From Luscinia megarhynchos (lineage: Eukaryota; Chordata; Aves; Passeriformes; Turdidae), in assembly GCA_034336665.1 (NCBI GenBank), contig CM067592.1, positions 44,359,761-44,423,760 of the forward strand: a DNA stretch of 64,000 nt, given 5' to 3'. The notes beneath the pieces are model-generated. The model saw nothing but the letters and a program-made list of their open reading frames with translations. It searched no databases and was not told the origin of the DNA. The translations under genes and the position numbers were made by a program. Positions 15,101-28,900 of this stretch are shown piece after piece; positions within the stretch are counted from its first letter, which is position 1, and each line of letters opens with the position of its first letter.

Positions 15101-16804
15101 AATTCTCTCCCTTTTTACAAACATGAGGTGTGAGTGAATGTTTCTATTCACCTCCCAGAATTAATGCTACCTTATGTGTTTTCATACTGGGTTACATACA
15201 CAGTGATTTGTATCCCAAAAGGTAAGTCTAGCTGTAGTGGAGACAGCATGATTTCAAGTCTGGTGAAATTCACATCTTTCTGTAGAAGGTTGTGCTTTGA
15301 GAGGGAAGTTGCACCTGTTTGTTTCCACATATGCTCTGAAATCCTAAAATTTAGTTTACATAGTCTCAGGACATTGAGTATGCTTACTCATGTGTGAGTT
15401 TCATAGTGTTGGCAAATACTTTCAGTTCTAGAGTGCCTTTGATGGTGTTTGAGGCAAATGTCCAGGAGGAATTAATTACATAGAGAGCAACGAGAGCTTA
15501 GAAAATAGCACTCTCATGAGTAATTTCTGAAAAAATTCAAAGCAGTATCTGAGCTTACTTCCTTTAAAAATAAAAATGATAAACCAGTAGGCTGTTGGAA
15601 AGCTTGTTACAGTTGTCCACTTTTGGTGTGAAAACCAGTGGCAGCATAAGCATGGAGAGACGTGCTTAGAAGAGATGGTAATGTTTTACTTGCCAGGTCC
15701 TGACGGAAGACTGCTCCCTGCACAGGAGACTGTACAGCTCCATGTCTCACCAAAGGTGCCCACAGGCATCCTGTGTTCAGCCTGCAGAGTTTCTGCCCCA
15801 AGTCTTTCCTTGGCTTCCTGCCTTTCTGGGGCTTGGTGGCTGCTGTCTAGCTAGAGGTACAGAGATTCTGCATCTGCTTGGCTTCAGAGACACCTGTTGG
15901 TCCCAAGTGCTGTCCTGTCCCTTTTAAGTGGCTGCCATCCTCACGGGCTGTGCATTGCCCAAGGTGGGGGGCGCTTGGATCTGGGTCAGGCCCTAAGGCC
16001 ACCCCCGTGGGAGAGCCCTGCTGTGCTGGAAGTGTGTAGGCAGCCACCTCTGGAGGGTGATCTTCTCTGATCTTCTCTCTTTAAGGGCAACAGAAAGGTC
16101 TCTGGGGGTAGGAACTGTGGCAGCCATATAGTTTTACTTGAGGCAAAGGAAGTTTGCATTCCCAAGGGAAGGCTGAGGAGGAAGGAATGGTGGCAGCAGT
16201 ACCTGTGGAGGCAGTCAGCTGGGAGAGGCTGGGTGCTGAGCAGCTGCAGGGAGAGCAGCTTCCCGTGTCCCCCAGCAGCCAGCACTCTTCCCTGGCTGGC
16301 TCCTGCCATTCCTGCCTGAAATAAATGCTGTGTCTGAGAGGAGACACAAAGCAGGAAGCAACAGCTGTGGCTGTTCTTGCCAATGAGGGAGGAAGGGCAA
16401 ATAAGGAGAAACTATGCTTAGTTTAGGCAGGTGGCTGAGGAGCTGTGGGGATAGGGCCCACAGACCCTGGGGCTCTGTGGTGATCAGGCAGACTGTCATC
16501 TAAGGGAGCAAGATTGCCCCTGCTTCAGCCTGCCCCTTTGTGTCATCTGTCTTAATCGAGTCACAGGCAAACCCCCATTGAGTTAAATGTGGTGAGTCCA
16601 TTCCCTCTGAGCAGCCAGAATCCAAGGTGTGAGTACCTGTGGAGCCGTAGGAGGCATGGGCTGGTGATGTCTAGACTGGCAGGCTCAGAGCAGGAGCAGC
16701 TTCCGAGCCTTCAGCAGGTGGCTGTGTGTCTGTGACCTTCTCATGGGGTGAAAAGAGAACTTACCAGGACCTCTGTCTTTTCCTTCCTTCTCCCCCTCCC
16801 TCAG
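139..16804 (+). other. Gene-free stretch, presumed upstream intron of TRABD2B
   Basis: No exon of TRABD2B or any other recognisable gene was found here on either strand. The open frames are short (up to 137 codons), lack recognisable domains and overlap each other on both strands, as expected by chance. Because the first visible exon at 16805 begins mid-protein with a good acceptor, this whole stretch is most simply intron. Exons without an ATG can hide from an ORF scan, so a missed exon is possible. Local points: A-rich runs near 9184 and 10351, a CpG-retaining block at 11860-12190, and higher GC from about 15600 onward. Confidence 0.5.
11860..12190. promoter_or_regulatory. Candidate intronic regulatory element with retained CpGs
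   Basis: About six CpG dinucleotides (near 11878, 11968, 12001, 12030, 12038 and 12056) cluster in under 200 bases of otherwise CpG-poor DNA, outside any repeat I recognise. The block carries a CAGATG E-box at 11991 and a CTTTGA TCF/LEF-like core at 12153-12158. CpG retention in unique DNA is typical of hypomethylated or conserved elements, but no conservation can be measured here. This is inference only. Confidence 0.2.
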
Positions 16805-16951
16805 GTGGTCTTTGCTTTGAATCAGACTCTCTTGCAGCAGGAGAGCCTCCGAGCAGGCAGTTTCCAGATCCCCTATACGACAGAAGACCTTATCAAGCAT
16901 TACAACTGTGGGGACCTCAGCTCCATCATCTTCAACCATGACACCTCTCAA
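16805..16951 (+). CDS. TRABD2B: TRABD2B coding exon (first visible), 49 codons
   Basis: The exon starts in phase 0 right after a strong pyrimidine tract and CAG acceptor (cttctccccctccctcag) and ends before gtgagt at 16952. The 49 codons begin [14 protein letters not shown] and end IIFNHDTSQ, with HYNCGDL in between. This segment is highly conserved in TIKI proteins and sits in the TraB-like domain after the N-terminal catalytic motif. NQT is an N-glycosylation sequon. In known TIKI proteins the preceding residues end in a Gln, which would come from an upstream exon not seen here. Read-through of the donor would add 17 residues and then stop at 17000. Confidence 0.92.
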
Positions 16952-19900
16952 GTGAGTCTTGCCGCTGCAGCCCTCATCCTACACACATCTCTCTCCCTGT
17001 AGTTCTAACCCCTGTAACACGTGTGCTCGTCTCTCCTCAGGCCTGCCCTTTCTGGGTGAGGCCAGGGGCATGGTGCTGGCTCCCTGGCACAATTGCTTTC
17101 CTGAGCCTTCTGTTCCAGGAGTCTGCACCCCCTCAGCCCCCCTCTTGCACACAAGCAGCAAAGGTGCACCTGGCTTTCCCTTTTGGATGAGTGCCGTGTT
17201 CTCTTTAGCATCAAAGCTCTATGAGCTAATCATTTACTCTCTTAAGGATCCTGTGGAATTAGGCTAGCTTAGATATGAGCAAAGGTAACACCAACAGAGA
17301 GCAACAGCAGGCTCTCTTGTGCGAATAGGAGCAGAGAAATGCACTCGTGACTTGGATACTTGTGTAAGGCTGGGCGAGTTACAAGCTTTTTAAGGTCTCC
17401 TATCAGTGTGATGGTGTGCTGTGGACAAGGCCCAAAGAAGAGAAATGGAGTGAAACAAAGGAAAGATAGATTTAGACTGAATGTGAAGGAAAAGAGGTCT
17501 TCTGAGACCTCGCAGACTTGGGTTTATGGAGATGGTTTCCTAAGCAGCACAATGGAATGCAACACTGATCTTTAAACCATGAGAAAATGCCCAGCAGGGA
17601 CCAATTTGGCCTGTTTGGGCTGTTAGATTAACTAACCTCAGGCTGAGACATCAGGCCTCTCTGTTGTTGTCTGTGAGGTGTTGCCTGGCAATTTGTGCAC
17701 ACCAGTGAAAACACAGGCTCTGTCCTTAGAGTGCTGAAAAGGCAGGTGTTGATACCTGAGCTTTCTGTGCTGAATAACCCTTTTGCTGTGACCTTTTGAT
17801 GCATACGGTGCCGCGTGCGGAGCTGCAGAGTCAACCCTTGCTTCCCTGGTGCTGGGCTTTGTGCGTGTGCTGCTGCCTTCCTGTCCTGCACACCCACCCT
17901 CCTGCAGGCACAGGCATCCTGGTCATTCATGCTGCCTAGCTTCTACACTGTGCATCCCATGCATAGGTTTCAAAGGATTTCTCAGAGGAGACCAGCATTT
18001 TAAGAGGGTTGGAGATGCTCCATCGCTATCCTGTGGAGGTGTTACAGCCTGCAGACATTGCCCCTAGGTCCTTGGAAAGAGCAGATCTTTCTGACACATG
18101 CCTGTTGCCAAGAGAACAGCTGTCCCTTACTTAATGTGAGGGGCTGCACCTCAGGGCACTGTCTTTGGCAGCAGAGCTGAATTCTGATAGTTGGCAACAC
18201 TGTCAGTTTGTTTTAAGCAGAACTTCTCAATAAGTTGTATGTGACTCCATGCTTGGCCAGTAGATGATTACTTGCAGGATAACTACCCTGTGGAAAGATT
18301 CTGTCATAGTCTCTGAGTGGCTCCAAAGTCTCTTTGTCTGTTGCAGCCTTGCTGGGGAAAGCACCTGGCTTATTAGTGGCTCTGCTCTCCAGAAATCACC
18401 ACTTTCAGGCCCTTTAGTTAACCGTATAACTGAATGCCTAAAGCTACTTGTCAAGAAGCCAGGATTGCTGCAACAATTGCAGACCCACGTTTTCTCTACA
18501 CTGGCAAGAGGTCAGGGTAGTGTGCAGCCACAGCTGTCCTTCGGGGCCCCAGGGGAGGAAGCCAGCATTTTAAAAGGTACTGTCAGAACAGGGCAACTGG
18601 AGGTGGTAATGCGTTCTTTCCTGACAAAATATGTCCCTTTTAAAGTTTGGGATTTTTTTTTAACTTCTTCAAATTGCACAGTTATTCTTTGGCAGCCTGA
18701 GGGATCTGATACCAGTCAAATTCTCTTAGAAGAGCATAATTATCATTACAATTATGTCATACCTATGGCAACTTAAGAAAGGGGTATGTAGCTAAAGGCA
18801 GTTAGGGGCAAATACTTGCTTTAACTAAGTAATCAAGATTCAGGATCTTCAATAAGGCAAAATTATAGTATTTGTTGACTTTGAATTAAAAAAAACATCT
18901 GGCTAGTTTTTGAAAGGATACATTGAGAGAAATTAAATCCTATGCATCAGTACAAGTTTGCTAAGTATTTTTTAGCTTGCTTTGGGTTTTGTCCTACTGG
19001 CTTTGCCTTGAGGGATGAGGCAGTTGCTACACTCTGTGTGGAGCAAAAATGCCTGTGCATGATGGCTGCCTGTGAAATAAATTCCCAGTTTCATGAAGAC
19101 TTTTTTTTTCTATCTTAGGTCCCAAATTTCATTAATGCTTCACTTCCAGCTCATGAACGCATTACTGCCCAAGAGATAGACAGCTACTTCCGGCAGGAGC
19201 TCATCTACAAACGAAATGAGCGAATGGGCAGGAGGGTGAAGGATCTGCTGGAAGAGCACCCAGACAAGAGTTTCTTCTTTGCATTTGGAGCTGGTATGTT
19301 ACTGTGGTGCCATTCAACCTGACCTCATCCTTCCCGTGTTTCCTTTAGAAGCATTTTGCAAGTGTTTGCCTCAGTTTAAAGAGGGGTCAGTGCTTTTACT
19401 GTGGTAGACATGGAACTCAGCTTCTCCCCGATAGTTGTACCCAAGTAGGAAAACCTTTTCAGTGTAGGAGACTGTTTTTATTGAGTGTGCAAAGACCTCA
19501 CAGTGCTTACTGCAATATCTGTGAATTGCAGACATATTTGTTGGATGCAGAGAGGCAAAGATATTGAGTCAACTGCAGTGCATACACAGGAGGAACCGGT
19601 CATAGACCTACACACATGTTTATTTTCTGGTACACCAGTGCAAGAGGTTAAGAGGAATAGGGAGCTGAGATGAAAGGCAGCACGTGTGAGCCTCCACCAG
19701 TGCTTGAATTAACCTTTCAAGGACATGTTCAAAAGATAACTATGCCAAATTGTGTGAATCTAAGGGATTGTTTAAATGCAAGGGAAGAAGTAAGGCACAG
19801 TTTTGCCTTTCTCTTCCTCCTGCAGCTCCTTACCTCTTTCACTGTGCTTCCACAAGAAAGTTTTTTTCTACTAGTATTCTGGAGCAATGCAGTGGGCCTA

Positions 19901-22900
19901 GTTGGGGGAAACTACCTCCATTTTCTGCCTCTTAGTAGTCAGTAGGACTCTACAGGCACATGCAGCAGAATATCCAACTCAATAAAGTTAGCATCTACAC
20001 TTCTGGCTAGAGCTGGATGGAGAGTATGAACACAATTGTTTTGCCATGACTCCCATTCTTTGTTCTATCCCCAGGGAAAGGAAGAAGTTAGGATCAGTAT
20101 TAGAAAAGACAGGTGCTAATTCTCAGAGAAGTATCATATCCCCTCCACCATGAGCCATATGGCCTTTGGGAAAGGGGGAAAACCGAGACTGGTGTCACTA
20201 TCTGCGTGTGGTTTTCCAGTCTCAGTGCATGCTGTTTTAGTGAGGATGAAAGATCTAGACAAGGCAAGGAAAATATTTACTTAAACACTAAAAACATTTG
20301 CATTCAGAGTCTGTGAGAATTTCTTTACTTACAGCAGGGAGTTGTGGTTACAAACTTAGCATAACAAGGGCCCAATGTGTGAGAGCTGGGATGTCAGGAA
20401 AGGTGCCTGACCATGTTTGTTCAGATGTGTGTGAAGATTGTAACCTGCAATCTTCCTGCAGTATCTCTGCTCTGTGCAACTGGCTGCCAAAAAGAACAGT
20501 GAAGCAGTTGTGTAGATTCTGGTCATGTGTTTCTGTAGGCTAAGGCCAGGGCATTGCTGCACTCCACTGCTGAAGTTCCGATCACATTTGAACCTGCTGC
20601 AGAGATCTTTCTGATGAAAGCATGTGCCAGCCCCGAGTCCAAGTTGTATTTGTTGCAAGGAACCACTCTTCTGTCAGGAGGCCAGTTGCAGATATTTGGG
20701 CTTTGGTTACTGCATCACAGCTTGAGTGATGAGCAGCCCTTGTAAGCAGTCATATGTGTTGCTCTGACATGTCCCAAGAGCAAGATCCTTTGAGAGGAGA
20801 GAGCTTCTTCCCCTCCTTGCACACACTCTGAATCCCAGCAGCTGGGATAGTTTAGATGGTTTTGTGTCATTTGTTTCCCCTCTCACCAATTTCTTTCTGT
20901 TACTGCCCTTCTGCCCCAGACTGTCTTCATTGTCATTGGCCTGCACAGCACTGCCCCAGAGTCCAGAAGCACTGCAGGACCAGAACAGATGCCTGTCCTT
21001 CTTAATTTCTCAGCTTTCTGAATCTCAGCTTTCATGAAGTACTCAAATCCTTTCGCAGGCTTCCTGGAGTCTTCCCAGGCTTCCTGGAATCTTGCTTTTC
21101 TTTTTTCTTTTATTTTCCCAGTTCCTCCTTTTCTGTCTGCTGATTGCCAGCATTTCTATACTGCAGCACTCCTGAGAGCCTTGTGCCTAGATGAATACCC
21201 TTGATCTTTGGCTTATGTGTTCATGGTTTGATCTCCCAGCAGCATGCTCTTCTCATGCTTTTCCATCATGCTTTTGAACCCAGACAGCTTCCCTGTCTTC
21301 TCTGGGGACTTTGGACTGATTTTTAAATTGTCTCTAATTACTCTCTGGCTTTGATATCAGTCTGTCCTCTGTTCTCATCTGCTCTTCCAAATAGTTCAGT
21401 TCAGAGGATAGAGCCAGCCTCCCACATTTAGCAGCACAATTCTTGATTATGCCCTTGCTTGACTGCATGAGGTTTTTTGGTGGGATTTTGTTTGTTTATT
21501 TTGTTTGTTTCATTTGTTTCTTATTATGCATCTGAATGAGAAGAAGCATCACAGGATCTATTGCAGAAAACAGATAAATTTCTACAGATTTCTGGGGTTT
21601 CCTGAGTGCATATTGCAATTATGAATGCAGTCTTTCATTGTTTTCCAGCAAGTTAATTCAGCCTTTTGCTTATGTAGATTGCTGTATGTGATAGATAATT
21701 ATGTGGAAGAGTTATTTTTATGCCAGCAAGCAGTGAAGAGGAATAAATATCTTGTGATCAGTTTTAAGCATTGCTTGGAATTGTACAGCTGTTAATTACT
21801 GTGAAAAGGTTCCAAGAAAGTGCTCATACAAGGCAGGTTAGAATGAGTAGTAGGAAAAGAGAAGGAAAAAAATAGGAATGGAAATAAATCATGACTGCGT
21901 GGTGGTTCACTGACCACCAGTGAAGAAAGCATTTCCTAGCAGTAGCTTATAAAAGCAGGACAAAGTTGTAGTAAAATGGTAGTAGGATATTTAAGGGTCT
22001 CTCAGTTAGAAGGGGAGAGAAGACTTTGAATTGTTTTCTTTCCAGATTTTTTTCACACTTTTTTTTTTTAGCAAAAAAATGTATTTATTTTAAAATGTAT
22101 TTATTTTTAAAATAACTAGGCTTTTTGCAAGGAAAGCTCAATTTTTCCATTAACAAAATACCATTGAAAGAACAACTTTAATCATCAATTATATGGAAAT
22201 AAGATTATGGTTTGTGGGCAACTGGGATTACATATGCCTTCTCTTACTATTTGAACTACTCTTGGTATTTTTATTTTAAATGGCGGAAAATCAGAAAATA
22301 CTGATTTATTTTATATTCTAACTGGATTGATGGGATTTAGACATGTGTAATACATTTTGCAAAAGAAGTCTCTCTTTGCAGGTTGTAATATAGCTGCATG
22401 GCTATAGAGGTTGACTTCTTACATGGAATTACATGTGGTAATTTGGGCCATAATCAATTTGATCATTAGATTCAGCCCATTTTATGCCATTTTTAAAATC
22501 AGTCAGGCAAACTCTATATTCAATCAAAAATGCTTCACAGTCAGAGCTCATTTCTGCAACTATTTTTGTTTGGAAGTAATTTGCACCAAAGTGGAGAACT
22601 AAAAAATAACAGATTTTGTTGAAAAGATCCAAAATACTTTGCTTCTGGCTGGAGTGCAAACAAGGAAATTTTCAAGCCAAAATAAGTCTCTTTGAGGGAA
22701 TTTGAGGAAAGCATGGGAATAGAGAGTTGGCAATGCCAGCAGCATTCCACTATGTTCAGTAAAGATTTATCTTAATTGCGGACAGGCCTTTATGTATGGC
22801 AGCACCAGGGTTACAAGCCAGGCCTGCTGCCTGTTGGCAGTGGTGGGACTTGTGAAGCAAAGCCAGCTATAGTCTTTCACCAGCAGTCTTCCTTCTGTAT

Positions 22901-25900
22901 GCATTTTAAATGTCTGTGAATTCTTGAGCGGCACGTTCAGGATCTGGATGCTGAGCCAGTGGAAGTGATGGCGCGTGTGGTTCCACAGCCAGCCAGCCCG
23001 GTAGTGCCGTAGGTTTCTGGTTTGTCTAGGAAGGGAACACTGACGTAGTGAGAACTGCATTGTCCTGTGGAGAGTTTTACCAGTGGTACAGGTTTTACGA
23101 GGGTGCTGCATAGTGGCTAAACCTTCCCAGAGTCAGGGGATAGTTGATACTGACAGACAGCTCTGATTCATCCCTCTGCTTGGAGCAGGATCATATAGAG
23201 AGAACAGTTTTCCTAGGACCTGGAGTATGGGCAAGGATGAAGACTCCATAATCTCTCTGGGTAATCTCTACTAGTGTTTAATTATGAAAGATGCTTTTTC
23301 TTATGTTTAAGTGGAGCTTCCTGCATATCAATTTTTGTCTATTGCTTCTTGTCCTTTCATCACAACTAGAGACATCACAAACTAGGAAACGTTCTGTCTA
23401 TTTTGCAGCCTCCTATCAGATATTTATGCATAAGTTTTGGCCCCTAAGCCTTCTCTTGTCCATACCAGCCTCTCCTGGTATGACACGTTCTAATTGTTTT
23501 ATCATCTTTGTGGCCCTTTGCAACACTGTCTCCCGTATGTCCTCATCTCTTTTGAACTGGGAAGCTCACAGCTAGACACTGGGTGGACCTAGATATGTGT
23601 TACCAGGGCTGAGGAGCAGGGAAGGATCACACCCCTCAATCTGCTGGCAGCACTACCCCTCACACAGCCCAGGAGCCATTGGCTGCCTTTGCCACAGGGA
23701 CACATTGCTGACTTGATGCCTACCTGATGACCACCAAGACACCACACCTATTTCTGCCTAAGTAGTCTTTGGCCAGTAGGTGCTCACTGTTGTGGTGCCT
23801 GGAGCTGTTCCTGCCCAGGTGCAGAATTTGATTTCCTGAACTTTATGAATCAAGTTTCCCATTACCATAAATCCATACTGACCACTCCCAGCTGTTTGCT
23901 TATCCCTGACACATTTGGAAATAGTTCGCAGGCTAATCTGCCCCAATACCTCCCCCAGAAACAGAGGTGTGGCTGAGCAGTTTATAATTCCCCAGATCTT
24001 TCTTCCTGCCTTTCTTGAAGACAAGAGTTAAACTTGCTTCCTTTCAGTCCTCAGGGACCTTCCCCACTTGGCATGACCTTTTGAAGACAATTGAGAATGG
24101 CCTCTAGTGACATTAAGCAAGCTCACACAGTTTCTCTGCATGTGTCCTGTAGGGACTTGAACATGGCTGGTCTGTTTGAATGTTCCTTGACCTGATCCTT
24201 TTCCACCCATAGTGAGCCTTCTTTGCCCTTCACTTTCCCCCTAGTCATAGGAACACGAGATTCCTGAAGGTTGGTTTGACCACTAAATAAAGTAACAAAG
24301 ACATTTAGTACTTGGTCTTCTCTGCATTCTTTGTCATCAGGTCTTCTGCCTCCTTCAGTGCTTAGATTATAGTTATCTAGTCTACACTTTACTGCTGAAG
24401 TGCCAGTAGAGGCATTCCATGTTCTCCCTGATGTTTCTAACCAGATTCAGCTCTATATAGGTTTTTCTTCGGCATGGTCATTTTATTCCATTTAATTCCT
24501 TTAGCTTACTTACAGTTTCTGTTGAAGGGGCTGAAGAATAAGAGAGAAAAAATAAAGTGTTGAAGTTTTTATTATGTAGGAGGAAGCATACTTAGTGGCT
24601 TGAGATCTTGACTTTATTTTGACTGACAAGACCTCTGGTGAAGCCAGGTTTCTAGGAGCCAAGTTTAAATTCCCTCCAGTCTCTCCTGCCTCTTTGAACA
24701 GTTGAGAAACTCCAAAGTGTCAGTTCATGAATAAGAAGTACAGAGGGATCTAAGATTCCTTATATCCCTGTGGAAGAAATTACAGACTTCAGTGAGAGAG
24801 GCTGGCTGATTTGACAACCTCAGAAGCTGGTCGTCTTAATCTTGAGAACACCGGAAAATGCTTTTTTCTCTTAAAGGTATTTTGCCTTGATGCTCCTGAA
24901 AAAAACAACATTCTGAGGCTTAAAAGTATAGTGGATGTTGGTAAGCCACCATTAACACAAAGAGAAGAAGGATGTTGGCGAGAACATTTTCAGCTACCAT
25001 TTCTTCTAATTACTATAGTAAATAACAAATCTGTTTATTTGGCATTAGTCAGACTGTATGGGGTCAAACCTCTAGGGACTGACTGGTTTTTTTTCCCAGA
25101 CAGAATGTGCTACTGACAATGGTTACCCAGTCTGCTGAAGTCCACCAAATGGTTTTCTTCAGCTTCTTCTCTGGGTTTTGAAGCAGTCTTTGAGATGTGA
25201 GAGGTCAGTTTTGTGCCAGCCTTAGATGTCACAGCCACATGCAGTGGATTCATAAGCATGTCTATACCCTTTTCCATCAATCCATATGCCATAAAAAGGA
25301 AAAAAAACCCAAAAACTTCCAGGGTAAAGTGAAATTGTGCTGAATCTGAGTGGTGTATGAGGTGGTACTATTTCCATGTAGAGCTGTTTGGTTTTACTTC
25401 TTGATTTCTGTTCCCTCTGGAATTTTTAGATTTGAAATTATGCAAAAGAAGCAGGATTTATTATCTCTGTATAAGAAAAGATGGGAGAAAGGACCTGTCA
25501 GCAGTGGGTCTAAAAAGCATAAAGTGGGTCTAAAAGTCAATGATGCTAAGCCCAGGATGTCTCTGTCCAGCTTGTATCAGTGTTTATACCCATAAAACCA
25601 AACAATATGAGAATATGAAAGTGCTTAGGGAAATGAGATATCATTTTGAAATTTGGTGGGAGTTCAGAATCCACCATGGGAAATTTGAAGCTGCCATCAG
25701 TACATTTGGAATTAGAGATATGGGCTTCACAGGGAATGTAGATTTACTGGTGCTTTATGTAAAAGATTTGAAATGTTTAATGAGTAACTTAGTGAAAAGT
25801 ATGTAATAAGGTGAATAGTTGTGGATCCTGGAAGAGGTCTAAAAAAACCCAAAATAACTGGCAGGAAAGGCAGGAAGACAACGTAGTGATAAAATAGATT

Positions 25901-28900
25901 TAAAAAACAGATTGAGTCTTGTGGGGCCACCTCACTTCTCCCTTGGCTCAAAGGACTTGCTGATTGCCTGCATGCTCCTGTCTCTGGAATGCAGCAAGAT
26001 TTTAACTTCCTTGGGTGGGAGGAAAGGCTGACTGCCTGAAGGTGTGCCTGTTCGTCTGTAATCTGAGAATGCCAGATACAAGCCAGCAGCTTTGAGACTG
26101 TTTTCCTTAGTAACCTCTCAGAGTCTTCAGAATGCTAATGACAGGGTTTATTAGAACAACAACCCCTGAAGGTGAAAGATAATGTTGTGTGGAGGCAGGA
26201 CCTACATCCAGCGCCCCAGGGTTCACATGAAGGGCACTACTCCTGACATCTCTGACACTGAAATGAAGAAAGCTTTGCATTTCTCCATTAGAGGCAGTAA
26301 CCTGTGTTCTAATATATTAGTGCAGCTGTCAAAATCAGCCAGGCCAAAAAACAGTGCTGTTTCTGCTCAGGTACTGGCAGTCTTCTTACCAGTGCTGGGT
26401 TTACCCATTACTGCCTTTACTGGGCAGCTAAAGTAGGAAAACTTTCATCATGTAATCTGTGTTTTGAGCCAGGGGAATTTCAAGTCCTTAATAGCTTCTT
26501 TTGCTGGGAAGGAAGGAGTGGTGTGTAATGGGAGCACTTCCAGTGGCAGAGGTGTCTGTGAGTACTGTAGCTCAGATATGACACTGGTAATTCCTTCCCT
26601 TACTGGTAACACAGTGCTGGATGCTAGCATAGTCACCTCCATAAGAGTCTTCTTGTCTCACAACCTAAGGTTTTATCAGTGGAAAGCGTAGTAAATGGAT
26701 ATAGGCTGCCTGAATGTAAGCTGTTTCTCTTAACTAATTTTTATCAAAACAAACAATATGGACGTGTAAAGTTTTCTTTGTGTTAATTTAGTAATAAATT
26801 TGGTCTTATAATCAGTGAAAAAGCGTTTTCTAGCTTCAGTTTTTGGAAATTGTCAAGATGTTTGACTTTGCCCAAGGGTAAAAATGAGAATCCCTGGTAT
26901 AAAATATACTCACATCTTACATTTAAAAGGCCTAGTTTTTGACAGAAACAGGTAGATTACTGTCTTCTTATCTTTCACAAGAAAAATGCCTTCATTTTGG
27001 CTCATGCAAATTGTAACTCGACATGTTTGTTTTCCATGGTATTAGACCCTTTTTCCCATGTTGTGCAAGGCTATTTGCACATCATCTACTACTTTGAGAA
27101 GTTACATAAGTGAGATGATTAGCAAACAACATAATTTTTGAAGAAATGGAAGATGGTATTGTTTTCCTCCTGAGTGAATTCAAGTTTGAGGCACTTATCT
27201 TTAAGTCTTCTCATGTTTAGGGAAAGTACTTTCTTGGGCACAGAGAACACTACGGTTCGACCAGATTTTCCTGTTTGGTTTGAGAGTAGTGAAGTATAAT
27301 CCACTAAGGTTTTGTACTAGTAAAATATTTCCAAGAAATCGTGTTTATGTGGACAAACACTTGTCATGTTCTCAATAGGCTAAAACCTTGTGTTCAAAGT
27401 TTATGGAGTAATATTTCATTAATATTTCATGTTGTAGGTAATCAGAGGAAGAATTTTGTTTGGAGGTTTGTGGTATGAAAAATACAGGAGAGCATTGGAA
27501 GGCTGTATGTATGGGATTTGGCCTTCAAGCCTGCAGAAGTATTTTCATGCAACATCCTTACACTCCTACACCTAATGGTGAATTCAGGGATTCTTTTAGT
27601 TGACTTACAGCATCACTGCTGCCACCTCATCCCCTTCAACCTCTGTAATTTCCTTCTCCCTGCAGTATTAAATCCATGAGAGTATCATGTCTTTGTCCTT
27701 TGGTTTCTGTTCTGGTACCTGGACTTTTCTGGACTTGGAAATACTGTGAGAAGCAAGAATTTACTGGATTTAGTGTTACATGTTTTGCATTTGATACACT
27801 TAAATGGTAGATTTGTAATTCCAGCCACTTATGACTGATCCCTGTTTCCCATATGTTGCTTGGATTATTTAATGGAACTGTAAAATTTCCTGCTCCTGAT
27901 TCTGGGAGAACTGAAGTGTGAGCTAGCTACACCTGGATGCATCATACTCGTGCTTAAAAACAGTGTCTTTCTCTTGAAAAGTGTGAGCAGAAAACATGTA
28001 TGAAGGAAACTATTTGTAATTTAATTGATCACATCACCTGCTTTCCTTCTTTTGCTTTGTATCATAATAAATATTTTGTCTAGCTTTTTTCCTCTGTAGT
28101 TGTACTAGCTGGGTTAAAATTACTCCAAGTTCTGCATCCCAGTGTGTACTTAAAAAGTATAACTGTGTTTATATTAAAGGTAAAGTTATGAAGAATGAAA
28201 GCAGGTGATAATTGCCATAGGCATCTCCAGGAAGTTTCTAAATAATTGTAACATCTATACCTCTCAAACTTTCTTGGAACTGTTTGTTTCTGGCACCAAA
28301 AGTCCATTTGAGTGCTTGCAGTCCAAATAAACATCCAGCTTTATAGTGTCCCCAGTGGCTGGACTAATTTGTGCTGTTTTTTGATTGCAGTGTTATAATT
28401 CTGTGCATCAGTTGTTCCCACAACATCTTGGAAGTCAGCAGTCAAGATCAGGTTTCTAACAAACAGTTTGGTGTCTTTACATGTATATCCAGTGATTCAT
28501 TGTCTTGGGATGTTTGTAAATGGAGAGGTCTTGACATGCTTTTAGGGTGGATGGGAAGTGCCATCTTTCTACTTTCTTTCTTTTCTAAAGAAAACACAGA
28601 ATTATGTATACTTGGGGGTTTCCTCTTACATGACTCTAAAAGGTCAAATAACTTTATTCATTTGCTTGGAATAGTCAATTTTGTTGAAATTCAGAGAGAA
28701 GTACAGTTTTCATGAGTCTTACAGATTTGTTTTTTGTGAAAAATTAAAATTTAGTAAGAGAAACAGAATCTTTGTATTGCAGTCTTTCCTAGATCCTTTC
28801 GCTAGATGCAGAGATATTTCAGACTCACAATGGCTCAAATTTGGGTTCACCCATCTCTGCTGAAACCCACAGTCGTCTGGATAAAACTTAACTAAACTGG

